This document shows positions 36,001-48,000 of a stretch of DNA of 64,000 nt, piece by piece. Each line of letters begins with the position of its first letter. Position 1 is the first letter of the stretch. The notes beneath the pieces are model-generated. The model had not been told where the DNA came from, did no database searches, and saw only the letters and a list, made by a program, of their open reading frames with translations. The position numbers were made by a program, and so were the translations under genes. Source of the DNA: Limanda limanda (lineage: Eukaryota > Chordata > Actinopteri > Pleuronectiformes > Pleuronectidae); contig NC_083648.1 of the NCBI RefSeq assembly GCF_963576545.1, forward strand, positions 25,933,373 through 25,997,372, given 5' to 3'.

Positions 36001-39000
36001 ATGTAACTTGAAAGTTGAAAACGTTTAAACCTATGGCTTCATGTACTGTTCTCTGTGCTTTTTCAGACCCTTGCATCTCTCCAGCGCTTGTCTACAGCAC
36101 TGAACATCCTGGAAAAGTATGGCTGCAACTTGACAAATCCCAACAGGCCCAAATACTGGAGGACTGTGAAACACAACAATCCAGTGTTCAGAGCCACAGT
36201 TGATGCTATTCAGGTAACAAAAAGATATTACATTATAGTAATGATGATAATAATAAATGTAACTCCTGAGGAAATATTTTCAAATCATCATCATGCCAAT
36301 GAAGTTTCTATGTATTTTCTTTATTTGTCGTTTTCCCCTACTCTTGTTGAGAGTTAAGGACAGGGAATGTTGCACCTGGTTAAGCACTTTGAGACAATTT
36401 GTGAATATGGGCTATACAAATAAACTTTGATTGATGATCATCCCAGTGAGACTCTGAAGTATTGCACCATATTTTACTGATTATTATCACAACTGTGATT
36501 CTGTATATTTTTCAGTGTGTGCAGAAAATGAGAGTAGTCAGGTAGCAGAGCCCTGACTGTTTTGCATTTGGATTCTGGATCCCAAGGACAGCACGAGTGC
36601 AGTGCACATGGAAGTAAAAACCAATGACAAGGCACAGGATAACCTGAGTAAAAGGGAGAATAGACACTAGTGAGGTTCTACTGGCGGTGAAGTAGGTGAT
36701 GGGATAATGAAAAGTTAAATAGTCTTGTGATGGTTACCAGAAAGTAGTAGTGACACTGGGACAGTACGTTGAGTGACACGGGCAAACACATCCTTGGGTT
36801 CAGGAAGGGGCTTAGAGGGTAGGTAAGACTGCGAAATAAAGTCACAGTCAATCAAATTGTGAGAATGCGGAAATCAATTGAATATGTTGACCCGGAACCT
36901 GAGCCTTGACGTAAGGAAAGTAGCCGGTTACTGGCTTCCTTACCTTTTAGTCGGTGGTCAAAAACTTTGAGCATCTTGGCTGTAAATGACTGAAAACAAC
37001 GGCAAATGGGTAAATTACTGGTAGTCATGACCACAGCCCAAGCCAAGCTTTCTCAGACAAGAGACTCATTATAAAAGCAATCTTAGATCTATCACCGGAG
37101 TAAGTTAAATACTGCTGGTCAAACACAAGTGAACATCAATGAAGGAACTGTTTGCATTACCCTAACACACCTGAATACCTGACGAGTGTGGGGATGAAGG
37201 GTTCCCGGGATGGGTGGATTGAGCGATTACGTCCCACAATGTTTTCTCAGGCTTGTCCCTCTTACTCTTCTTGATCCTAAGGAATGTCTTCCTGTGCTCA
37301 CACAGAGCCTGTAAAGAGCCTGAGAAGGTCATATTGAAATAAAAGAGGTTTTTAGTTGCTTCTAAGTGGAAAGAACCTTTGTGATAAGTGCATGTAATTT
37401 TCATATAAATCGCTTAATTCTGAGTTGAGTTGAGTTGTGTCAAGTTAAATTGAGTTGATTATTGTTTTATTTCTTTTGCTTTATACATATTTTTTTATTA
37501 CACGTGGACCAGTTTTGTGCAATGAACACTCCTCTGTGAAACAAGGAGACTGCTCTGAGTCTTCCTCCAAGTTTTAAGGCCTCCGTGGCTCCCACATTTT
37601 AGTAAAATCATATTATTAATTTCCAGATAAAAGCAAGAGTCTCATGTCGTACTCAACTATTTGGAAAAGTAAAAAAAAAAACTTTTGTTGATATTATACT
37701 TTGTTCTTTCGACTCCCAGGGAGGACGGGCAGTGCTCTGTCTCTATGGTTACTCCAATCAGCAGGCAGATGGACTCAGCTTCCCTGATGATGTCACTGAT
37801 CCTGATGTGGGCCGTGTTGCTGCAGTAACACTTGAAGTGATGAGTCTGAGGACAGAACTAGAAATGCTTATCAAGGTGTGTTTTTGTGTGTGTGTGGATG
37901 AGGCATAACGTTGTTTGAAGCCTTGACATTATCAGACAGGTGCAAACCCAATCCCTCAGTCAGTAATAGTGAAGAATCACAAGTGATTGTGAAACAGTGA
38001 ACATTGTTGTAATCATTGCAGGATAACATTTCTGTGGTTCTGGTCTGGTTCATGTGTATGCATATACAGTATGAATAAAAGCACAGATGATAACCTGACT
38101 TGGTTTCATCCCAGGAGGCCCACCCCCACCCTGAGTTCTACGAGAGAATCATTCCTACACTGAGACACAAGGTAGAGTTCATCATTCCACCACCATACCT
38201 TCATCTCGTTACATCTATAACATACCATTTATACCAAAGGCCGTCAATTAAAGGTGGCCACAATTTTCTAACACCTATATGCCACCAAATGTTTTATAGT
38301 ATAACGGTACTGAATTAACTTTCTTTTATTTTCAAATTTATGATGACCTCTCTTATCTTCTCTTAGGATGTGGGCCTTAATACTGATGCTGTAGTCTACC
38401 AATCCTCTGCCACATCACACCACTCTGATAATCAGACCAAGTCTTTAGCTTTCCCCGTCCACCACCACTCCCTAAGGGAGAGCAGCCGTGGCCTCTCCCT
38501 GTCTTCCAACCACCAAAGTCTCCACTCCATTCAAGACTTTTCCACCTCCTCAAACAAACACCCAGGTAAGGAGAGAAACGTGTTATCATGCTGGGTCTTC
38601 TCCTTAATAATGATAAGTAATGATGTGGCAATTTGGTAGAGTGTATTGTTAACTCTGTTTCAGAGAACTGCACTATCTGTGGAATATTCAGAATCTCTGC
38701 CCACTGCCTCACCTGCCTCCAGGGTCTCTGCTCAGAATGTGACAGACTATACCACTCCTACACTGAGAGAGCCCACCACCGTCGAACAGCTGTCACATCA
38801 TCATCATCAACCAAAAACAGAAGCAATAATAGGTCCGTATCAGTTGTCCTGGCATGCTAGTGAAACACCAGTACTGTTTTTACGTGGCTGGTAAACATAT
38901 CATAATAGTCACTCTCTGTTCCCCTGTGTCAGTTCTTCCACATGGTGTTGCCTTAACTGCACTAAAGCCAACTCCATCCAGGATGTGCTGTGTTCGGACT

Positions 39001-42000
39001 GTGAGCGCCCTCGTTTGGAATCCATCAGCTCTAAAGCAGAGGAATCTCAGTCTACAACAATCACTGGTCAGTGTTGTGTGCTGCTGCAGTGATCCCACCC
39101 CTTTCATCCACTATGTTCTAGTTTTCTATTCCCTGACATACAAAATGAGGTAAAAAAATTAACATATTAATCGGTGGCATCCACCCTTCACTCTCTACTT
39201 CAGCTGTGACACTGGAGGAAGGTGTAATATTATTATGTATTGAGTGATTATATATATATTATTACATTTTTTAGGTCCAACCAGTAGCATGTATGTGAAA
39301 TTAGGCATTTGTACCCATTTTGGCTCAGGCCCAACTCTAAGTCCATCTTTGCTGAGTTCCATTAACAATGTGTGTGTCTGTGTGTGTGTGTGTGTGTGTT
39401 TTGTATGCAATGTATTCTTCTCAGACTGGCAGTGTAAGAGCTGTACAATGGTGAATTCTGCCAGCAGTATTCTTTGTGAGGTGTGTGAAAGACCTCGTTT
39501 GGCCACACGACCTCCAATGACCCCATCACACCCACCTATCAACCCTCCAAGGCCGCCAGCACCAGTGCTGGGAATGCCTGGGGACCCCGACAGCCAGGTC
39601 AGTTAGGTGTGTGTGTACGTGTGTGTGTGTTTGATGCTTATCAAGCTTGTTCATAGCCTCAGTTCCAGGAATGTTAGTGTCACTCTCACACAAAGTGAAG
39701 GAGAGTACTGTGTTTAATACGTGGCCAATGGCAGGCTTATGCTTCTGTGTCTTCACCAGTTTGATCAGACCAGATATTGCTGAATTGTCTCACCAACTAT
39801 TCACACATTCAAGTCCACTTCAAGAGGATTTATAATAGCTTATAAACTTTTTCTTCTGCTCCTGGTCTGACTCACAGGACCTTCACAGATCCCCCCCCCT
39901 CCTCCTACAGTCTGTTATAACTTTTAATGATCTCCAAGGTGAAAATCTATACACTGAAAATATCAAGGTTTTGCACTCTAACAGCCAGCATATACGTTAT
40001 TGTGTTTGTGGTTTTTGCTTTGCTGAGAATTGCACATTTCTATGACATTGGTATTCTCTCCTTGTCTAATGTTCCACCTAAACAATTACCCCTTGACACT
40101 ATTGTGTAATGAGGTTCTCCGTTGCTGCATCCTGGTCTTAGAGCCATCAAGACCAGGATGTGATTGTTTTAAGAAAACAAAGCTTTTCCCCTTATGTGAT
40201 AGATAGATAAATGAAACAATGAAACTTGTAATGTAAAGCACTTTAAATGGACAAAAAGACTGGAAAAGCATCTTATGAACACATTCCATTTAACATTAGA
40301 GCAGACAGCAGACTATCTTACATTGCCAGAGCAGAATGATTGTCCGGGCGCCAGACAGATTCAGCAAACTGTTAGTTCAGAAAAGTGTGTTGATTACCCT
40401 TAGTGTGCACCAGTGTTAATTTTGTTGACGAAAATTTTTCGTCATAGTCATCGTCAACGACCTTTTTTTCCTGACTAAAACGAGACGATAACTAAATAAA
40501 AAATGATTTACGACGACTAAGACGATGACGAGGTGTATTGACATATTTGTCAACGAATAAAAACGAGACGAAAATGTCTGCCAGAGACGAGATCCAATCG
40601 GAACACATTTCGTTAGGAAGAGGCGGGAGGAGTTGGGAAGAGAACCAATCAGAGACGTGGTAAGGAAGTTACGTGAACACGTAATTTGCGTTTGAGACTT
40701 GCACGGGCATGCTCTGCACCTGAAAAAGACAGCATGTCAATGCCGGGGAGAAAGAGGAGAGAGGACATATGGGAGAATTTTATATTTGACGTGAAGGATA
40801 ACAAGACTCAGTGTACGAAATGCAGCGCGAGGATTACGGGGAAAAACACAACAAACTTGAAGCGACATTTACAGTCGAATCACCCCGAAATCCACACACA
40901 GGTAAGCATTTTTCCACAACATACAACTCACTCGACGTTATCCCGTTTATTACACGGCTTACTAGTGAAATATTAAATTTGAGACATGATTTTCATCAAA
41001 TTATGACTTTTCCGCTGTTTTGCTACCCCTGTTTAGTGAGTGTGTGTGGCTGGCTGCGTTGTGTTTCACTGCTAACTTCCAAGCAGCCAGCCTATTGCTT
41101 TAGCTTGTTGATGTTTAGCGCTACATGCAGCAACAACAGTCGCTGCAGCTTCTACTGAGAGCGAGTCAGACGTAACGCACGTGAGACACACCGACTGACT
41201 TTAATAGAGCCGTGAATATAAGCTACAAATATAACACACCACTGTCCTGCAAAGCTAAAGGTACCTACTGATTAAAGCTGCATAAGAAATGTTGGTGTAA
41301 CAAGAAACATTTTAACTCTTCCTTTTTTTCTTCTTCATCATAGCTACAGAAGACCTCAGATGGACCACAGAGTGCAAAGAGACTTAAACTGTCCCAGCAA
41401 AACATTTCAGTGGCCATTCTAAATGCTTCAAAGTACAAACTCGACTCGAAAGAGCAACAGACAAAGGAGGAGGCTATAGCAAAATGGATTGGATGCACAG
41501 GACTCCCAGTTACTACAGTTGAAGATGAGGACTTTGTTCTTATGATGGAAACAATGGATAAGAAACTGACTGTTCCAAAAAAAAAAAAAAAAAGTAATCT
41601 GATCGAAAAACATTATGAAGCTGAATCACAAAAATTCAAAAGGAGATTGGCTGCTGTGCGGAAGGTATCAATTGGAATTGATCTGTGGACAAAAAAAGGA
41701 CTGACTGCTTCCTTCCTGGCTATAAGTTCATGCTTTTTTTGCACTGAACTACAAAAACCACAACACATATTGCTGGCCCTGGAACAAGTAGCCCATCCAC
41801 ACACCGCACAAATAATCAAAGCATGTCTGGACAAATGTATGCAAGAGTGGGGCATATCACATGAGAAGATCATCACAGTGATTACAGACAATGGGAGTAA
41901 TATGGTGGCAGCCTTTAAACACACCACACCAGAGGCAGAAGAAGCCACCTCTGAGGATTCAGAAGAAGAAAACCCCACCATGACTGAAAGTGAGTCTGAG

Positions 42001-45000
42001 ACTGAAGAAGATGATCAGAGGTGAGTCATTGGAAAAAATGTAGTAATTTCTATTGTTAAGAGTATGCCTGTTAAAAAGAACATTCTTAAAATCTAATTAT
42101 GCTTATTTGTGTGCATTCTTCTTATTAGATGCGATGACCTGGATATACAACGGACGCCATGTGTGGTACACACATTACAACTGGTAGTCCACATGATCCA
42201 GAAGGAGACTGGTGTGAAAAAGGTCCTTGATAAAGCAAGGTCAGTCGTGAAACTTTTTCGCAAGTCCTCGGTTGCGACACAGAGGATAATGGAAGAGTGT
42301 GGCCTTATTGTTGTGAATGACTGCCCCACACGCTGGTCGAGCACATTCAACATGGTTGCACGACTCCTCAGAGTGAAAGACGCAGTTTGCCAAGTCGCCA
42401 CCGACATGGGATGGGACAGCTTGCTCCCTAGTGAATGGCAAAAGCTGAAATCATTGCATGAACTACTGATGCTTTTGCAGAACATACTCAGACCCTTCCG
42501 AGTGACACCATGTCCATGTCCCTAGTGGTCCCTGCCATCTTTGATCTGCTCAGCCACCTTACTGACTTTAAAGAGAACACAAACCACAGAGGCCTTGCTG
42601 CTCTTGCACAGAAAATGGAAAGAAATATCAACCAGCGTTTTGCTTGGATCCTGGACCCAACAGATGAAAAGTTTTCACCACTTGTGGCAGCTGCCTGCTT
42701 TGTCAACCCTACTGTGTGTGAAACCCTACTTGATGATGAAAACATTCAGGAACTGCTGAAACAGGCTGAAGTGTACGTGGTCCAGTCCACTCAGTCACAC
42801 TCACAACATGTTGAACTTGAGGACCAGCCTGAAGATGATGGAGAGGAGAAAGAGAAGGAACCAGAGGAGCTAGAACCAGCACCATCCTCATCAAAGCAGC
42901 CAATCTTCAGGTTTTTGTCAAAGTCTCGCATAAAGCCTAAACAGAGGATCTCCTTCTCCTCCACAACCAGCATTAAGCAGCAGATCAGAAAGTATAAGGA
43001 AGAGCTTTCACAACCAAATACCTGTGCCACAGCAACAGGATTCTGGCTGGAAAAAAGTGACATTTTTTATCACAGTTTAAAACCTTTTGCGTTAGACTTA
43101 TTGGCTATTCCAGCTTCTCAAGCTTTCGCGGAGAGGGTTTTCAGCGTCACAGGTGACCTCACCAGAGGCAAGCGCAACAGAGCAAGGGTCATGCTGGCAC
43201 GAAGTGCTTTCCTTAAAATGAATCGGGCCAAATAAATCTGTGGTCTACACTAACGATGCTTGTATGCACATTTTATGGTACTGATTTTTGTTTTTCTGTT
43301 AACTTATGGTATAGCTCCATATATTAAATAATTTGCTCGTTATTTTGAAGTTGAAAATGTTATAATGGAATGGTTGCAGTCCCTGCCACTGATAGCATGT
43401 TTGAATGTTTTCTTTTCCTGTTAATAGGTTTAAATCCTGATGCGATTTGAAGTGAACTGCAGTTTGAACAGTGAACTGAACAATTTTTTTGCCTTTTTAA
43501 TAGCTCAGTTACACTGATTTGGAGAGAGCAGGCCTGATGGCGTTAGAGCCTATGCACTTTTTTTACATGTTTTTTTATTTTTGCAATTTGCACAAATGGC
43601 ACTGCTGATTTTACAGTATTACAGGTAAATAAATGTTTGTTTGCAAATAACAAGTTAATCTGTGTCTGTGTATGAATTGCAGTACCTTAAAATTCCTTAA
43701 CACATTCATAGAGGTTTCATTTAGTCTAGGTGAACGTAATGACTTTCAGAAATTGAAGGGAAAGTTTACATATTACCCTTTAGTCGACTAAATCTACTGT
43801 AGTTTTCGTCGACTATAATCTTATGATATTTCGTCAACTAAAACTAGACTAAAACAATTTAAATGAGTAAATTATGACTAAAACTAAATTACATTTTAGT
43901 CAAAAGACTATAACTAAAACTAAATCAAATTTTGCTGTCAAAATTAACACTGGTGTGCACTAGGTGTCTGCGTGCATGCATGTGATCATCCGCAAGCCCT
44001 GGGGGTTAGGGTGACCCAAGGGTTGTCATTATCCAATATCCTGAGTGCAGTTAAGACCAATGGATTGTCATTCACGTTTCGTCTGGGGGGCCAGTTAGAT
44101 CCCCAGGGAGGGCGCTGGGGTGCTGCACTGTGGGGTCAGTCAGACCCACACCTGATTCCAATTGTAATCTAGAGGGGTATATAGAGAAGCCAGTGTCCCA
44201 TTCACCGTGTGCCACCCTCCCTGACCATGCCACGATATCACTTCAGGCGCGTTTCACTATTGGAACAGCTATTCTCCCAGGATCCCTCCTCTGAGCCCGA
44301 AGAGGACGCAAAAGAGCCAGACCGAGAAGCGGATGGACAACCAGATGGAGTAGCAGACCGGGAAGAAGATAGAGATGACTTTGAGGACAACGTGGAGGAA
44401 AACTTGGAGGATGAGGTAGAAGACAACGGAGACGACAAGGACTATGACCCAGTGGGTGATGCTTCTGCAGATTCGTCATCCTTGGACGATGAAGAAGAGG
44501 GACAAGACCACGGCTGCACCACCACCCCCACCGGACTCGTGGAAGGAGAGACCTTCCAGTCAAGAAACGGGATATTACATGGTCATCGAGGGCGTACGGC
44601 CAGGAGGGGAGCAGCTACTCCTCCTCCGAGGTTGCTGCGGCTCTAAGCAGGGTCTGTCCGGGCCCCACGATGAACGCAAAGTCCCGTTCTCAAAGTGGGG
44701 GGCACTTTGAGAACCCTCTCCAGGAGGGGCGTGATGTCACAGACGGAGAAATTTAAAAAAATACATAAATAAATAAATAATAAAAACGACCGCATGAAGC
44801 CACGCAAATTAAAAAGGCACCTCGACACCAAACACCGTGACTTGAAAGAGAACACTAGACGAAAAGCAGTGTTATTGTCCCAGGAAACCTCTTCAGACAG
44901 GCCTAATCCCCTGCTGTAACCAACTGTTTCCATGATGTTACCTCGGCGTTCGCCAGTGACAATAAGCTGAGTCTATCGGCGTTTGCGAACCTTATGGGGG

Positions 45001-48000
45001 ATATGGAGAACAAAGGAGAGAGCCGCGGGGGGGCTCGCTCCGCCGCGCGGACCGATCGCGACGTGTGATCTAATTAGCATATGAATCGGAGTCCAGCCGC
45101 TGGCCAGAGCCTCTCTCTACTCACCATTGGAGGAAACCATAGACCCTTGAAACCAAATGTCACTCGTGATTGGCTGGTAGAAGTGTTGCTATTGGTCACC
45201 CTGGGTCATTGCAGTGCACACGTGGGGTCACAGCATTCCGCACGTGGGGTAAGCCCCTCCCACACAATATTAATAATAAAAATGTATATATTAATATTTA
45301 TTATTTATTAGTAAGCCTTTACCAAAAGCACTGCAGTTAATTACAACTAAACATTCATGTGATGCTTGATGTTATAGGTGAACATATTGTACAGGGAACA
45401 AATGTGAACAAGGTATATGTGGAGTCAAAGCTTTATTTACATACAGCAAAAATATTGTACAAAAACTCAGGTGAGGCTTGAAATGACATGACTTCTTTGT
45501 GGGACTCTGTCTGAATCTTCTCCAGTGTGTAGACGTCTGTGGTGTGTAGCTGTGAGATCCAGTGTAGCTTCCAGTCTTATATGAAGTGTGGGACACAGGT
45601 CGGTGCGCTCCTGGCTGTGGAAGGATGGATCCATGTCATCTGTCTCGCTTCAATCAGCTGTAAACACATTCAGTAAAAATTAGCACAGTTCAATGACAAC
45701 ATACACCTTTACATGTAACTGGAAAATGATTTAATGAATATAACCTTATCCTCTTTCTTCTCCGACAACTCCTCAATGGTGATGTAAGGTCTGGTCGGAT
45801 CATACTGGCTCATAGTGTGTCTTACTACGTCATGGACAGGCAGCTGGAAAACAACGCAAGTAACATGAGTTTATTATTAATAAACGGAAATAGCCGCGCT
45901 GCATCACCGTTGGAAGATCCACAGCAAAAAACACCAAAACAATTCATAAACAGTTACTTACATTCAATGGCTTAATTTTCTGCACTTTAAATCCGGACTT
46001 TCAGCGTCTCAGCCTAACGCCTCTTTGTTTGTGTGTGGGGGGGGGGGGGGGGCTGAGGCTGTGAAAACAGATGAGAAAAAAGTCACGTTGATGAAAAAAC
46101 TTAACGAGAACAAACTGTTACATCTAAGTAATTCATACATATTTACACATGCACTAGATCTGCTCCAGCACTCGATGCTGTATTCGTATTTTGGCAACTT
46201 TCTCGCTATCCCAAAGTGGCGGACATGCTTTCAGATGTACCAGTTAGCTTCGTAGTTAGCATGGCGGCTCCTAGCTTAGCTTTCACCTTAACTCAGGGAC
46301 TGTGCGCCCGTCTTCTCCGGCTCGCCTCGTCCACACCGGGCCCGCGGCTCTGCTTCCCACGCACTCATCTTCTTCTCCAGGGAACAGCGTCGTGTCGACT
46401 TCAGCAAGTTATTTACCCCGAAGACAGAGTCACTCATACGGAACAAGCTAAACACGACCCGCTTCCTGTGTGCGAAAGACTCAACGCTGCTGCACTGCGT
46501 ATATGAGGCTGTGATTGGAGGAGTCCATCAGCTGATGACGCGAGCGGGTGACGTGAGGTTTTCACAGTTTCCATATCTTAAAGCAGGGGTTACTTCATAT
46601 GGGATGAGTATGTGACTGAAGCCCAGTTTATTTTTTCTGGTGTTTAGTAAATGTACACACATGATTCACGCTGTTCTGTGTTCGTAACCTTATAGTTGAA
46701 TGCACTTATTGTAAGTCGCTTTGGATAAAAGTGTTGACTGTTTTAATGGAATACTGAGAAAGTTTAATAACAACAATTAGACAATTGAAGTTCAAATTAT
46801 GAAGGAGTTTCAGCTCTATATTGTGTCTTCTTTATATTTAAAATAATAATCAAACTGAGTGGAGATGTATGTTGTAGCCAAACAGCCGGCTGCTGTGTTT
46901 TGTCACTGTGCAGTCCATGGGGGATTAAATATTACACTGAAAAAATAAATCATTAAATCCATGAATGTTTCATAGCAATTTTGAAAGTAGTGGTGAAAAG
47001 GTACCATTTATAATTCATGGAACAGCTTAGTTTGCCATAGAGGTGTGGTTAACACTTCCTCTGTGCATTTAACCAGCACAATTGAAAAAGTGACTGTAAT
47101 CATGCCACTCTGTACAGTTGTTGAGATTTAGGATTGTTTTGGATGACAATAAAAATTTGAAATAAAGTGCATTGTTTCATTTCTTTTGACTGCATTGACC
47201 TTTGTTCGTGGTATACAATATAATTCATTATAGCACACATACTTACTTAAGAACAATTTAAAATTTCAGGTTTAATATTTATTTTAAGCCTGGTTTACTC
47301 AGCCAGATAGTTTGTTTGGTGCCTCTTACACAAAGGTGTTATCTGCTCTCAGGGAAACTGATTTGCATTTGTGAAGCTCAGAGCATTGTCATTTGCATGT
47401 GAAAGCATCCTCTAGGCGTTGGAGCAGGGGGGTCACCTCTCAACAGCTCACAGGCTTGACAACTGCAGGAACCCTGAGCGTTTCCTTTGCTGCCTGCAGA
47501 TACGTGTGAAAGTCGTTAACCGAAGGATGTGCCAACACTTTCCTGCGACACAGATTGACACAAACGCTTCTTTTCATGCAGTGGAAGCCTGTGGTCTTCT
47601 TAAACGTAAACATGATGGCCTCCAGCAACAACAAACCAGCATCTCCAAGCATAGCACTGTCTCCAAGTGTCTGGAGGCATCTTATGTAGTTGGTAATATA
47701 ATTGCTTAGCTTGGCAAACCCCATACAATTGCCGAAACACTGATTTTGCCGGGCGCAAGACATGTGTAGAATAATGATAGGAGAGAGTGCAGCTGCTAAA
47801 CTCAGCGCAATACCTATGTCAAATGACACTGTGTCAGGCTGAATATCCGAAATGCGACAATTACTTCACCTCCTACAACTCGCGCGGCAGCTGGTCAGGA
47901 AATGAGAGATGTTCTCATCCAAGTTTGCTTTCACGCCCACCGCCACTCTGGTGTCTTACATCCCAAGGAAAAACAGGAACGTGGGACTCCTGAGCAGGCT

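Noticed and set aside
39274..39370. Possible extra rnf31 exon (TTTTTTAG acceptor, open frame)
   Set aside because: No convincing in-phase donor, no HOIP similarity, and NZF1 joins NZF2 in frame without it.
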